Numbered from the stretch's first letter, positions 1 through 9,829 are shown. The stretch is 64,000 bases of DNA from CAZLYK01 sp964563495 (GCA_964563495.1 CAZLYK010000001.1:62001-126000), one strand, 5' to 3'. Notes: a model not told the origin generated them from the letters alone. Numbers and translations are program-made.

Positions 1-3000
1 TTCCATCAAGCCCCTCAGGCCTGCTCAACGACAGCGACTGTCGATCAATTGTTGACGCTACTGCATATGCGGATCTTTATGCATTCAGTGGTCAGGCCGG
101 TCAACGCATCGCGATTGGTCAGACATCGTCTTATTTCGATACCTATCTGACGTTATTGGCCCCCAATGGGTCTGCTCTGGCATTCAATGACGACGAGAGC
201 GCCGGCAGTTCCGACTCGCGAATCCCACCTGGGACGGGCTACTACACTCTGCCTGTGACCGGGACATATCTTGTGGAAGCGAGTTCCTACTCGAGTGATG
301 CGACCGGCTATTACCAGCTCAGCCTGACCGAGATCGGCATTTCTACCTGCAGTTATTCGGTCACGCCACAGGTAGTCAGTTTGACCGCGGCCGCAGCCAG
401 CGCCGATATCACCATTACCACAGCCGGCAACTGCTCGTGGGCGGCCAATGCCACATCCTCGTGGACCAAACTCAATAGCAGTTACTTTATTACCGGGACC
501 GGGAGCAATGTCCTGACCCTCTCTGTCGATGCGAATGTTGTCATGGGCTACCGGACCGGGAAAATCATCATTGCGGGTCAATACATCCCGATCATTCAAG
601 CGGGCACGGGCGGTAATTGCCCGCTGACCAGCCTGGGCGCGCCTGTCACGGTTAACGGATCCTGGGGCGCCGGAGATTGCGCTTCGGGTTCCGGGTCATT
701 TACCGACCTCTATTGGTTTGCCGGTCAGGCGGGCCAGCAGATTTCGATCTCTCTCAACACAACCAATAATTTCACCTCGCTCTATCTGTCCGGCCCACAT
801 GGAATTCCGATCTCATGGTTTGAAGGGGATGGAAATCTGCGAATACCTTCGGGAAGCGGCGGCATTATCCTGCCGACGAGCGGCGCCTATCTGATCGAAG
901 CCGGCTCGGGCGTGATGGGCAATTACTCTCTCAACCTTTCCGTGCCGGACGGTTGCACCTACTCGCTTTCGGCTCCATCGCAGTCGATCCCGGCAGACGG
1001 AGGGACCGGCAGCGTCTCGGTCACGACGCAGAGCGGCTGCACCTGGAGCGCAACCCCCAGTGACTCGTGGATGACGATCACCTCGGGAGCCGGCGGGACA
1101 GGTAACGGCACAGTAAATTTTTCCGTTTCCGCAAACCCCGGCGCTAACCCCAGAACGGGAACGATCACTATCGGCGGTCAGGCATTGACGGTGAATCAGG
1201 CGGGGGCAACCGTCGCCTGCCCGAGCTTCAGCCTGATCAGCCCGGCAAGCGGCACAGCCGGCGCCAACGTGACGATCAATGGGACCGGTTTCACCGGAGT
1301 CAATTCGATCAGATTCACCAATAACGTCTCGGCGAATTACATCGTAGTCAGCGACACCACGATCACGACAACTGTCCCCGTCGGAGCAATCACCGGACCA
1401 ATTATCATCGGTAAGACAGGTTGCAGTGAAATAAAGACCTCGACTTTCACAGTTGGCGGGGGCAACTGCATCACACCGCCAACCGGCATGGTCGCCTGGT
1501 GGCCGTTCGATCAAAACACGACCGATATTCGCAACGGCAACAACGGCACAACGTCCGGCGGCCCGGTCTACTCGACGGGCAAGGTCGATCAGGCAATGCT
1601 ATTTGACGGTGTCGATGATTATCTGACGGTGGCTGCGTCTTCAACCCTCGATCTAGGGACGTCGGCCGGATTTACATTCGACGCCTGGGTCAAACCCGAC
1701 TTCTCTGCCGATCGCGACTTTCCGATTCTGGATTACAGCAATATCGGCGGAAGCGAAGGAGTCACTTTCTCACTCGATTACAGCCCTTCATATGGGGGGA
1801 CACTATATGCGTCGATACACGACACCACGGGAGCCGAGCACCTGATCTTTACTCCTGATTTCACCGTCGTGACCGGCGTCTTCCAGCACCTGGCGGCAAC
1901 CTACGATAAATCGACGGGCATGGCGAAGCTTTATCTCAACGGGGTTGAGAAGGCGAGCTCAAATTTGGGGGTTTTCACACCGAAGACGACATCGACCCTC
2001 TATCTTGGGCGATTCGCGGCCGGGTTCGGGACGGCGTTACGATTCAAGGGGATGATCGACGAGCTGGAGATCTTCAACCGGGCGCTTTCAGCCGGCGAGG
2101 TCCAGGCGATTTTCTCAGCCGACAGCTACGGCAAATGCAAGTCGATAACTCAATGCCAGACCGAAAGCATCGATGTCTCGATCCCGACACAGTTGACCGG
2201 GAATACGGGAGGCGGAGTTACAGCGCCGATTGCCGTCACCGATCTGACGGGAAGAGGGGTTATCTCATACGACCTGGTCGTGACCTACGACCCCGCCGTC
2301 CTGCGGCCTTCAACCATACCCTATGACAAGTCGGGCACGCTGAGCGGGAGCATGTCCGTGACGACAAACACCGGCGTAAGCGGTGAACTGAGGCTCTCGG
2401 TGTTCGGCGCCGGGGGTCTGACCGGATCGGGCATTTTACTCAACCTCAAATTCGATGTGATCGGATCGCCGTCCGCCTGCAGCAACCTGACGTTCACCAG
2501 CTTCAAATTCAACGAGGGCAACCCCTGCTCGACGACAACCGCAGGGCGAGTCTGTGTCACCGGCGGAACGATCTCAGGTCGGGTCATCTACTGCATCTCT
2601 CCAAAAGGCGTGCCTGAGGTAACCATGAGCGCATCCGGTTCACCCTCAGCAAACAGGGTGACCGACGGCGAGGGCAACTACATCCTGACCGGACTCGGCG
2701 GAGGCGCATATACCGTTACGCCATCGAGGACCGGCGATCCCAATGGAATCGCCTCGTTCGACGCGGCGCTTGTCAGTCAGCACGTGGTTGGTCTGACGAC
2801 GCTCAATCAATGCCAGCGCCTGGCTGGAGACGCCAGCGGCGACGGCAACCTGACCTCGTTCGATGCCGCGATGATTGCGCAATTTACCGTTGGCGTGGCC
2901 AACCCGCTGAGCCGGGTGGGAACCTGGAAATTCACGCCGGCTGATCGGACATACCCATCATTGAGCGGCAACCAGACGGGCCAGGATTTCAGCGCCGTTC

Positions 3001-4490
3001 TGGTTGGCGACGTCTCGGGTAACTGGGCGATTCCATCGATCGCGCCTGCGGCGATCGGGACTGCCGATCCAATCTTCCTGCAGACACAGGCGATCCAGGT
3101 TTCATTGCCGACCACCAACGCCGTCCCGGGAGCGAGCGCGGTTATCCCCGTCACAGTTGGAGATCTGAGCGGACGAGGTGTCATCGCTTATGACTTCGAC
3201 CTGGTCTTCGATCAGAATGTCCTGCAACTGCAGAATGAGCCCATCGATATTTCCGGCACTTTGAGCAGCGCGATGACGGTCACGCCCAACCCTTCTCCGG
3301 GACGGCTGCGAGTCTCCGCGTTCGCGATAACCCCGCTGACGGGGACTGGAATCCTGATCAAGCTGAAATTCAACGTCACCGGATCAGTCTCGACCACAAC
3401 GACTCTCAACTGGCAGAAATTCCAGTTCAACGAGGGCAATCCTCAAGCGAATCCGGTCAATGGCCGATTGACTGTGGTGCCGGTTGCGACCATTTCGCTC
3501 AGCCCGGCGACTCAGAGCATCCCGATCGGAGGCAAAGGCGCTTTAACCGCCACGTTGAGCACCGCGCTGCCGGCGGATATATCGCTGGCGCTCAACTCAT
3601 CGAACCCCGGAGTCGCATCGGTCCCACCTTCGCTCAACCTGCCGGCTGGGCAGACCATCACGACATTCGACGTCACGGGAGTTACGGTCGGCGGCCCCGT
3701 CACCATCACCGCAGGTATTCAAATCATCGGCGGCCTCTTCGCCACGGCAAGCGTCACGGTCATCCGGCCGGTTTACTGCCTGTCGTCAGCCACATATTTC
3801 GGCGACCCTCTGGCCAGTGAATCGATCATCGCTGCATTCGGAACGAGCCTGGCGACAGAGACTGTGATCGCCACGACGATTCCATTGCCGACGACTCTCG
3901 GGGGAACCAAAGTCGAAGTCAAAGACAGTCAGGGCGCGACCCGTCTGGCCCCGCTCTTCTATGTCTCGGCGGGACAGGTCAATTTCCAGATACCCCCGGG
4001 TACATTCAATGGCCCGGCCACGGTCAATCTCACAAACAGCATCGATCAAGTCTCGACGGGCGCAATCAATATCACATCCGTTGCTCCCGGCCTCTTCTCG
4101 GCCAATTCAAACGGCGCCGGCGTCGCCTCGGCATGGGTTCTGCGTGTCAAACCATCAGGAGAACAAATTTACGAAGCGGTCGCCGTCTATGATGAGGCTC
4201 AGATGAAATACATCCCATTGCCAATCGATTTCGGACCCGCTGCCGACCAGTTGTTCCTCATCCTCTACGGTACGGGAATTCGCTTGTTCAGCAACCAATC
4301 GGCGGTTACCGTATCGATTGGCGGGACAAACGCGCCCGTGCTCTATGCAGGGCCTCAAGGTGTCTATGTCGGGTTGGATCAGATCAACATTCAGTTGAAT
4401 CGAAATCTTGCCGGCAGGGGTGAGGTAGACATCGCCCTGACGGTCGAGGAAAAACCGGCAAATATTGTCAAAGTGGCGTTCAAACAATAA
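1..4490 (+). CDS. Giant secreted multidomain protein, 5' end outside window
   Basis: The frame is open from base 3 and no start is forced in the window, so the N terminus lies upstream. Domains in order, by base: a PPC-type beta-sandwich (60-340), BACON (345-600), a second PPC (615-945), a second BACON (950-1205), IPT/TIG (1220-1455), LamG/concanavalin-like (1470-2120, with WWPFD and FDGVDDYLTV), cohesin-like (2155-2560), a carboxypeptidase-regulatory-like and dockerin-like stretch (2565-3040, calcium loop DASGDGNLTSFDA), a second cohesin-like (3095-3475), Big-like (3485-3760), and a C-terminal domain of about 235 residues resembling TIGR03437, which is typical of Acidobacteriota. No catalytic motif is visible. 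I infer a cell-surface or secreted binding protein. Having cohesin and dockerin modules in one chain is unusual. It ends 6 bp before cofD. Confidence 0.85.
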   Translation, partial: PSSPSGLLNDSDCRSIVDATAYADLYAFSGQAGQRIAIGQTSSYFDTYLTLLAPNGSALAFNDDESAGSSDSRIPPGTGYYTLPVTGTYLVEASSYSSDATGYYQLSLTEIGISTCSYSVTPQVVSLTAAAASADITITTAGNCSWAANATSSWTKLNSSYFITGTGSNVLTLSVDANVVMGYRTGKIIIAGQYIPIIQAGTGGNCPLTSLGAPVTVNGSWGAGDCASGSGSFTDLYWFAGQAGQQISISLNTTNNFTSLYLSGPHGIPISWFEGDGNLRIPSGSGGIILPTSGAYLIEAGSGVMGNYSLNLSVPDGCTYSLSAPSQSIPADGGTGSVSVTTQSGCTWSATPSDSWMTITSGAGGTGNGTVNFSVSANPGANPRTGTITIGGQALTVNQAGATVACPSFSLISPASGTAGANVTINGTGFTGVNSIRFTNNVSANYIVVSDTTITTTVPVGAITGPIIIGKTGCSEIKTSTFTVGGGNCITPPTGMVAWWPFDQNTTDIRNGNNGTTSGGPVYSTGKVDQAMLFDGVDDYLTVAASSTLDLGTSAGFTFDAWVKPDFSADRDFPILDYSNIGGSEGVTFSLDYSPSYGGTLYASIHDTTGAEHLIFTPDFTVVTGVFQHLAATYDKSTGMAKLYLNGVEKASSNLGVFTPKTTSTLYLGRFAAGFGTALRFKGMIDELEIFNRALSAGEVQAIFSADSYGKCKSITQCQTESIDVSIPTQLTGNTGGGVTAPIAVTDLTGRGVISYDLVVTYDPAVLRPSTIPYDKSGTLSGSMSVTTNTGVSGELRLSVFGAGGLTGSGILLNLKFDVIGSPSACSNLTFTSFKFNEGNPCSTTTAGRVCVTGGTISGRVIYCISPKGVPEVTMSASGSPSANRVTDGEGNYILTGLGGGAYTVTPSRTGDPNGIASFDAALVSQHVVGLTTLNQCQRLAGDASGDGNLTSFDAAMIAQFTVGVANPLSRVGTWKFTPADRTYPSLSGNQTGQDFSAVLVGDVSGNWAIPSIAPAAIGTADPIFLQTQAIQVSLPTTNAVPGASAVIPVTVGDLSGRGVIAYDFDLVFDQNVLQLQNEPIDISGTLSSAMTVTPNPSPGRLRVSAFAITPLTGTGILIKLKFNVTGSVSTTTTLNWQKFQFNEGNPQANPVNGRLTVVPVATISLSPATQSIPIGGKGALTATLSTALPADISLALNSSNPGVASVPPSLNLPAGQTITTFDVTGVTVGGPVTITAGIQIIGGLFATASVTVIRPVYCLSSATYFGDPLASESIIAAFGTSLATETVIATTIPLPTTLGGTKVEVKDSQGATRLAPLFYVSAGQVNFQIPPGTFNGPATVNLTNSIDQVSTGAINITSVAPGLFSANSNGAGVASAWVLRVKPSGEQIYEAVAVYDEAQMKYIPLPIDFGPAADQLFLILYGTGIRLFSNQSAVTVSIGGTNAPVLYAGPQGVYVGLDQINIQLNRNLAGRGEVDIALTVEEKPANIVKVAFKQ

Positions 4491-4496
4491 ATATTT

Positions 4497-5423
4497 ATGA
4501 TCATAGCTCTGGCGGGAGGAGTCGGCGCTTCAAAACTTCTGGACGGATTGAGCCGCGTCGTGCCGGCGGAGGATCTCTCGATCATCGTTAATACCGGGGA
4601 TGACATAGAGTTATTCGGGCTCTATATCGCCCCGGACCTGGATATCGTGACTTACACGCTGGCCGGACTGGTCAATCCGGCGACAGGCTGGGGTTTGGCG
4701 GGAGACACCTTCCACTGCATCGATCAATTGATCGATTACACCGGAGGTGAACGCTGGTTCAACCTTGGTGATCGCGATCTGGCGACTCATATTTTCCGGA
4801 CCGCGCAAATGCGCGCCGGATACTCGCTGACCGAAATCGCCGGCATGATTCGATCCGGACTCGGCGTTCAATCGATCATTCTGCCGATGACCGATACCCA
4901 CACTCCAACCATGATCGTGACCGACGAGGGAGAAATGCATTTTCAGGAGTATCTGGTCAAACGTCGCGCCCAGCCTCGGGTCAAAGGCATTCGTTTCGAG
5001 AAGATCGAATCGGCCAGGCCGTCCGCGGGTGTGGCCGAGGCGATTGGCCAGGCCGAGGCTGTCGTGATCTGCCCGAGCAATCCGCTGATCAGCATCGGGC
5101 CGATCCTGGCCGTGCCCGGAATGCGCGCGATGATCGAGAAGACTTCCGCCACCGTCATCGCCGTCAGCCCCGTCGTCGGCGGTGCTTCCCTCAAAGGGCC
5201 GACTGATCGCATGCTGTCCGATTTAGGCATGGAGGTCTCTGCGACGCAGGTCGCAAGAATGTACGCAGACCTGCTGGATATTTACATCATCGACCGGTGC
5301 GATGCAGACGCCAAAAGCGAAATCGAGGACCTGGGGCTGAAAGTTATCGTAGCCCAAACGGTGATGAATGATTTGAGCGATAAGATCGGTCTCGCTCAAA
5401 CCCTGATCAAAGCGGTGCGTTAA
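4497..5423 (+). CDS. cofD: 2-phospho-L-lactate transferase CofD (coenzyme F420 synthesis)
   Basis: CofD joins the phospholactyl or phosphoenolpyruvyl moiety to the deazaflavin Fo in coenzyme F420 synthesis in the cytoplasm. The 308-residue product starts MIIALAGGVGASKLLDGLSR, the glycine-rich nucleotide/phosphate loop of the family, and its length is normal. The ATG at 4497 lies 6 bp after the previous stop with no clear Shine-Dalgarno sequence. cofC starts 1 base after its stop, so the two are almost certainly cotranscribed and probably translationally coupled. The other F420 synthesis genes (Fo synthase, CofE) are not in the window. Two F420-type oxidoreductases follow on the opposite strand. 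Confidence 0.93.
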   Translation: MIIALAGGVGASKLLDGLSRVVPAEDLSIIVNTGDDIELFGLYIAPDLDIVTYTLAGLVNPATGWGLAGDTFHCIDQLIDYTGGERWFNLGDRDLATHIFRTAQMRAGYSLTEIAGMIRSGLGVQSIILPMTDTHTPTMIVTDEGEMHFQEYLVKRRAQPRVKGIRFEKIESARPSAGVAEAIGQAEAVVICPSNPLISIGPILAVPGMRAMIEKTSATVIAVSPVVGGASLKGPTDRMLSDLGMEVSATQVARMYADLLDIYIIDRCDADAKSEIEDLGLKVIVAQTVMNDLSDKIGLAQTLIKAVR

Positions 5424-5424
5424 G

Positions 5425-6090
5425 ATGCGTTACATCCTGATCCCGGTCAAGGACCTGAGACACGCCAAACAAAGGCTGGCAAAGCTCATGACTCAGGCGG
5501 AAAGAACGCGTCTGGCCTGGGTGATGCTCGAATCGACCTTCGCGGCGGCGGCGCGAACAGCCAAGGTCGACCGTATCGCCGTCGTCACTCTATACCAACC
5601 GGCGATCGATCTGGCCGATAAATATGGGATGGAAGTGATCGTAGAGAAAGAGCAGATCTCGGAAAGTGCATCGGTTGATTATGGCTCAATCGAAGCGATC
5701 AGGCGGGGAGCGGAGTCAGCACTGAGATTGCCGATCGACCTCCCGCTGATCGCCACAGAAGATATAGAGGCGATCCTCGATCAGGAGATGCCCGGGAATT
5801 CTGTGGTGATTGTCCCATCGCGCGATGCCACGGGAACCAACGCCATCCTTCGCCGCCCGCCTGATCTCTTCCCCTCACATTTCGGCCCGGGCAGCCTCGC
5901 CAGGCACTTGAAAGAAGCCGAGCGGGTAAACGCCGGGAGCAAAATTATGGATCTGCCGCGTATCGCTCTGGATATCGACGATCCGGCCGATATCTCCCTG
6001 CTGCTCGAGCAAGGCCGCGGCTCACCCGCTTACAATCTGCTTTTGGAGATGGGAATCGTCGAGAGGCTGAAGGGGAATAGACAGGATTAA
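5425..6090 (+). CDS. cofC: 2-phospho-L-lactate guanylyltransferase CofC
   Basis: CofC activates phospholactate or phosphoenolpyruvate with GTP to make the donor used by CofD. The 221-residue protein has the nucleotidyltransferase start MRYILIPVKDLRHAKQRL, the central PIDLPLI segment matching the family's D-L-P-L metal and nucleotide site, and a late ALDIDDPADISLLL stretch. It begins 1 base after the cofD stop. Its last five residues, GNRQD, and its TAA stop are encoded by the left end of a dispersed palindromic element, so the native 3' end has been replaced or extended by the repeat. Confidence 0.9.
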   Translation: MRYILIPVKDLRHAKQRLAKLMTQAERTRLAWVMLESTFAAAARTAKVDRIAVVTLYQPAIDLADKYGMEVIVEKEQISESASVDYGSIEAIRRGAESALRLPIDLPLIATEDIEAILDQEMPGNSVVIVPSRDATGTNAILRRPPDLFPSHFGPGSLARHLKEAERVNAGSKIMDLPRIALDIDDPADISLLLEQGRGSPAYNLLLEMGIVERLKGNRQD

Positions 6091-6377
6091 CAGGATTTCG
6101 ACAGGATTAAACAGGATTGGTTTGGGGGAAATGGTTATGGTTGACTCTATCACCTCTTCCTTATAAAAATCCTGTTTATAGCGATTTTCACGTTTGTGCG
6201 ACCGCGTCCTCGCGGTCGCACAAACGTGAAAATCGCTGCCACAGGGTAAGCATTGATTGATGACCAATGTTACCGGTGCGGTTTTCAGGTTCGTGCATCC
6301 TGTCAGACGCCCTCCCTGACGGTCGTGCGTCTGACGGGACGCACGAACCTGAAAGCCGCTGTAATCCTGTCTATTCC
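6074..6377. repeat. Full-length composite ACAGGATT element (copy 1)
   Basis: A 304-bp element bounded by perfect 16-bp terminal inverted repeats, GGAATAGACAGGATTA (6074-6089) and its complement (6362-6377). Inside, in order: a core about 6116-6172 running from GGTTTGGGGGAAATGG to CCTCTTCCTTATAAAAATCC; hairpin A (6180-6237, 58 nt, arms starting AGCGATTTTCACGTTTGTGC); a spacer containing CATTGATTGATGACCAATG; and hairpin B (6278-6359, 82 nt, arms of 33 bases). It fills the whole gap between the convergent genes cofC and the F420 oxidoreductase and supplies the cofC stop codon. No transposase is present, so it would be a MITE-like or REP-like repeat. Confidence 0.85.
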
Positions 6378-6775
6378 TACCCGAGCGAGCTGGTCCGTTC
6401 GGGTCTGACCTTGTAGAGGACGCGGACTTCGCCGGGTTGGCGGAACGGATAGATATCCTTGCCCAGATATTTCTTGGCCATCTTATTAATATGGTCATCG
6501 GCGCCGTCGAGTGTCCGCTCGACGACGGAGCCGCGGACTTCCAGGTACCGGTACGGATTATCGGGATCGACCAGCATGACCGAGACTTTCGGATGGCCCT
6601 GCAGGTTCTTATCTTTCTGCCTGCCGACGGCGGTGTTGACCAGCAGGTTCTCACCGTCGTAATCGATCCAGACGGGCGTCACCTGCGGAGAGCCGTCGGG
6701 CATGATCGTGGCCAGGCCGGCGAAAATCTTCTTCGCCATGAGATCCTTATACTTTTCCGGAATAACGTTTGACAT
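6377..6775 (-). CDS. PPOX-class F420-dependent oxidoreductase
   Basis: A 132-residue split-barrel flavoprotein-type protein. In this family such proteins bind F420 or FMN and reduce or oxidise small substrates. Visible family features are the start IPEKYKDLMAKKIFAGLATI, the substrate-side segment GSPQVTPVWIDYDGENLLVNT and the end PFRQPGEVRVLYKVRPER. The start at 6775 is well placed: GGAGGAG lies 6 nt upstream. It is 25 bp downstream of the LLM-type F420 oxidoreductase on the same strand, so the pair is probably an operon. With cofDC next door on the other strand, F420 rather than FMN is the likely cofactor (inference). The substrate is unknown. Confidence 0.85.
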   Translation of the reverse strand: MSNVIPEKYKDLMAKKIFAGLATIMPDGSPQVTPVWIDYDGENLLVNTAVGRQKDKNLQGHPKVSVMLVDPDNPYRYLEVRGSVVERTLDGADDHINKMAKKYLGKDIYPFRQPGEVRVLYKVRPERTSSLG

Positions 6776-6800
6776 GATTTCTCCTCCAATTTTGAAAGCA

Positions 6801-7823
6801 CTATATCAATTCAGACATGACGCGGAGAGCGTTAATGTCTGAGGTTCCGCAGATCAAGGTAGAAATGCCGCTGCTCTTCCAGGCGGCAAGCCTGTCGGCG
6901 ATTCTCTCCCTCGGCCCGCACAGCGCCACCTCGTCGACCAGTTGATCGGGCACGGCCATGGCTGCTTCCATCTTCTTGCCCGCCAGGTAGAAGTCCTGAA
7001 TCTTATTGGCCGCCTCTTCATACCCGTAACGGCAGGCGATATTGAAATAGAAGTTTTTGTCGCGTGCTCCCATGCCGCCGACGTAGAGCGCGATGAATGG
7101 CTTGACGCTATTTCGACAGGCGTTGACGTCGTCACCGAGCGCAACGGTCACAGTCGGCGCGATATCGAAATTCGAGAGGTCCTTATTTCCGCCGGCTTTG
7201 GCGAATCCCTCATCCAGCCATTGGCGATAAATGTTCATCCGGTCCGGTGAGAAGAAGACCGGCAGCCAGCCCTCGGCGATCTCGGCGGCGAGCGCGACGT
7301 TCTTCGGGCCGACCGCCGCCAGGTAGATGGGTATTCGATCTCTGAGCGGATGGATGATCAGTTTGAGCGGTTTGCCCAGCCCGCTGCCGCCTTTGCAAGG
7401 GATGTCGTAATGCTCACCGTGGTGCTCGACGGGCTCCTGGCGCTTCCAGATCTTGTGCAGAATATCGACGTACTCGCGGGCGCGCGTCACCGGTTTACCA
7501 TAAGGCAGACCGTGCCAGCCCTCGACTACTTGTGGTCCCGAGGCCCCGATGCCGAGCAGCATTCGCCCGCCGGTCAAGAGATCGATCGTCGCCGCGGTCA
7601 TGGCGGTCATGGCCGGAACGCGCGCCGTCATCTGCATAATCGCCGTGCCGACTTTGATCTGCCCTGTCTTCGCCGCCAGCCAGACGAGCGGTGAAACCGC
7701 GTCGGAGCCGTAGGCTTCCGCCGTCCAGAGAGAATGAAATCCCAATCGATCGGCTTCTAGCGCCAGGGCGACGTTGTCCGCGGGGCCCGACCCCCAATAA
7801 CCGACATTTAATCCTAACCGCAT
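6801..7823 (-). CDS. LLM-class F420-dependent oxidoreductase
   Basis: A 340-residue luciferase-like monooxygenase-fold enzyme (TIM barrel). It starts [20 protein letters not shown] and contains [20 protein letters not shown] and [20 protein letters not shown], segments typical of the F420-dependent subgroup found in mycobacteria. It would use reduced F420 for hydride transfer to an unidentified substrate. The start ATG is preceded by GAGGAGG at good spacing. Immediately upstream a 15-bp GC-rich hairpin (7840-7873) separates it from the acyl-CoA dehydrogenase gene. Neighbouring cofD/cofC and a PPOX protein support F420 use. Confidence 0.88.
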   Translation of the reverse strand: MRLGLNVGYWGSGPADNVALALEADRLGFHSLWTAEAYGSDAVSPLVWLAAKTGQIKVGTAIMQMTARVPAMTAMTAATIDLLTGGRMLLGIGASGPQVVEGWHGLPYGKPVTRAREYVDILHKIWKRQEPVEHHGEHYDIPCKGGSGLGKPLKLIIHPLRDRIPIYLAAVGPKNVALAAEIAEGWLPVFFSPDRMNIYRQWLDEGFAKAGGNKDLSNFDIAPTVTVALGDDVNACRNSVKPFIALYVGGMGARDKNFYFNIACRYGYEEAANKIQDFYLAGKKMEAAMAVPDQLVDEVALCGPRERIADRLAAWKSSGISTLICGTSDINALRVMSELI

Positions 7824-7839
7824 GAATCCTCCTCTGAGC

Positions 7840-7873
7840 CCGGGAAGGCGGGCGGGAGCGCCCGCCTTCCCGG
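7840..7873 (-). promoter_or_regulatory. Intercistronic GC-rich hairpin ahead of a Shine-Dalgarno
   Basis: Perfect 15-bp arms (7840-7854 and 7859-7873) with a 4-base loop. On the minus strand it begins 1 base after the TAG of the acyl-CoA dehydrogenase and ends just before the GCTCAGAGGAGG leader of the F420 oxidoreductase. There is no T-run, so a simple Rho-independent terminator is not supported. RNA processing, stability or partial attenuation are possible. Similar hairpins stand at 11652 and 19976. Confidence 0.6.
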
Positions 7874-7874
7874 C

Positions 7875-9632
7875 CTAAAATATCGAGCTGATTTCGTAAA
7901 TTTGTTGCAAATACCCGGATGGATCTTTGACGGCGGTCTTCTCGACCCGATTCCGCCACAGCCATTCGATGACCGCAGGCTTGTTCAATGAACGGCCGTG
8001 CCCCTCTTCCCATTCGGCTTCGACCGCCAGGCGTGCGAGATAGAAGAGGTACATCATCCGATCGGCCAGAGGACGCATAAAAACGCCCGCCGGCTGATCA
8101 TCGAGCGAGATCGCCGCATCTATCTCTCCGAGCAGTTCCTCGACCGCAGCCCGCCCCTTGATTTTCAGCTCAGCCGGAGCGCCGCCCGTCAGCGAGTCGA
8201 AGATCTGATTGAGGTGTTCGCCGTAAGCCTCGTGCAACCGGTGACGGCGGCAGTCCCTCACCGATTGGGCAATCAGCGTGTTGTGCGCGCCTTCCCATGC
8301 CTCATAGATCACCGAGTCGCGAAGCAAGCGCGGCAGGACCGAGAAATTTTCCATCGCCCCGTTGCCGCCGAGGATCTCAATCCCGCGCCTGACCATATCG
8401 GTGGCGGAGACCGAGGTCCGATATTTATTCAGATTGACGACCAGGCGGAAGAAGCTCTTTTCCGTCTCGACGGCGCGCCCGGCCTCGATCCGGTCGCGCA
8501 GATGAGCCAGATAGAGGCTACCCGAAGTCAGGGCCAGCGCCTCGCTGCGCATCTCGGCCAGAGCCTCCTGGACCAGCGGAAAGTTCTTGATCGGCACACC
8601 GAAGGCCTGGCGATGCTGCGCGTAGGTCCAGGCGATGACGTATGCGCGCCGCGCAGCCCCGGCCGATCCGACGGCATTGTACAAACGCGAAGTATTGATC
8701 ACGAAATCCATGGCCAGCTGAAACCCCCGCCCCGGCCCGCCGACCAGATATCCCACCGCGTCTCGTAGATCCATTTCGGCCGTGGCCATGGATTTTGTCC
8801 CGAGTTTATCCTTGAGGCGGCGAAGGTAGAGGCCATTGGGCGAGCCGTCTTCGAGGCGCCGCGGAACCAGAAAGAGGCCCAGTCCTTTCGTCCCCGCCGG
8901 CGCTCCATCCGGCCGGGCGGTGACCAGCGCCAGGTCAGCCGTCGCGTTCGAACAGAACCATTTCTCACCGTTGATCAGCCAGGTATTCTTTTTTTGATCG
9001 AGCGGAGCGGCAGTGCAGGCATTGAGCCCGACATCGGACCCGCCCTGCACCTCGGTCAGAAACTGGGCTCCGTGCCAGCGCCGGTCGTAATCAGGATCGA
9101 GCAGGAGCGAGAGATATCTGGTCTTCAACTCATCGCCGGCGACCAGCTGCAATATCTTGATCACGCCCGCCGTGCAGGCAACCGGGCAGTTATGCCCGGC
9201 CTCGCCGTTGTATGATGAAAGGTAATGCAGGGTCAGCGCCAGCAGATTGCTCTCGGGCTCGGCGTAAACGGCAGACAGACCGGCGCCGTATATATATCGC
9301 CCGGCCAGATCATGGTCGGCAGAGTGAACGACGTCCTCAGTCCGCTCGCCGGCGGATGAATAACGATCCAGCCGTGGGAGATTCTCAGCCAGGTTCGCCC
9401 GCCTCACCGCCTGGTCGACAATCGTCGCAGCGTCGCCGCCAAATTGTGAGAGCCGCCTGGCGTGAACCTTCAGTTTCTCATCTCCCCAGTAGATCGCGAG
9501 CAGGCTCTTTAGATGATCATCCGTCTCATAAAAGTTATCGGGCTGGCGGCGCTCCCATTCCGCGAGCGCTTGACGACCCTGGTCAACAGAGGAGTTCTGC
9601 TGCCGGTCGAGCTCTATCGATGGTGTGCTCAT
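7875..9632 (-). CDS. AidB-like acyl-CoA dehydrogenase
   Basis: A 585-residue flavoprotein, longer than the usual 380-390 residues because it carries the extra N- and C-terminal regions of the AidB-like branch. Visible features: TEVQGGSDVGLN and INGEKWFCSNATADLALVTA (middle beta domain that binds FAD), the C-terminal helical stretch LGGNGAMENFSVLPRLLRDS, and YEAWEGAHNTL, where the Glu near the active site of the family sits. It probably dehydrogenates an acyl-CoA and passes electrons to ETF. Some AidB relatives bind DNA in alkylation stress, so the physiological role is open. The start at 9632 has GAGGTG 6 nt upstream. It heads the minus-strand run into the two F420 oxidoreductases. Confidence 0.82.
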   Translation of the reverse strand: MSTPSIELDRQQNSSVDQGRQALAEWERRQPDNFYETDDHLKSLLAIYWGDEKLKVHARRLSQFGGDAATIVDQAVRRANLAENLPRLDRYSSAGERTEDVVHSADHDLAGRYIYGAGLSAVYAEPESNLLALTLHYLSSYNGEAGHNCPVACTAGVIKILQLVAGDELKTRYLSLLLDPDYDRRWHGAQFLTEVQGGSDVGLNACTAAPLDQKKNTWLINGEKWFCSNATADLALVTARPDGAPAGTKGLGLFLVPRRLEDGSPNGLYLRRLKDKLGTKSMATAEMDLRDAVGYLVGGPGRGFQLAMDFVINTSRLYNAVGSAGAARRAYVIAWTYAQHRQAFGVPIKNFPLVQEALAEMRSEALALTSGSLYLAHLRDRIEAGRAVETEKSFFRLVVNLNKYRTSVSATDMVRRGIEILGGNGAMENFSVLPRLLRDSVIYEAWEGAHNTLIAQSVRDCRRHRLHEAYGEHLNQIFDSLTGGAPAELKIKGRAAVEELLGEIDAAISLDDQPAGVFMRPLADRMMYLFYLARLAVEAEWEEGHGRSLNKPAVIEWLWRNRVEKTAVKDPSGYLQQIYEISSIF

Positions 9633-9669
9633 AACTTCACCTCTGGAAAATTCAATTCTCCGGCAAACG

Positions 9670-9718
9670 TAATAGACAGGAGTGACAAGATCGAATACAG
9701 GTCAGACAAGATTATCCC
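9670..9718. repeat. Degenerate ACAGGATT element end
   Basis: The sequence from 9670 begins AATAGACAGGAGTGACAAGA and continues with further ACAGGT/ACAAGATT-like steps, resembling one decayed end of the dispersed palindromic family. No opposite end is seen. It lies between the divergent starts of the AidB-like and VWA genes, where the promoters of both must be; no confident promoter boxes were recognised. Confidence 0.45.
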
Positions 9719-9829
9719 ATTTCCTAAAATCAAGGAATAGATTATCCTCATCTCCGAACTAAGCATCTGCCGGGTGAGAGAGTGACACAACAGATGTCGC
9801 CGCGCCCTGGCACTGAATGAGGAGACAAC

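Noticed and set aside
2155..3475. Cellulosome scaffold
   Set aside because: Cohesin- and dockerin-like modules are present, but there is no cellulose-binding module, no cellulase and no partner dockerin enzyme in the window.
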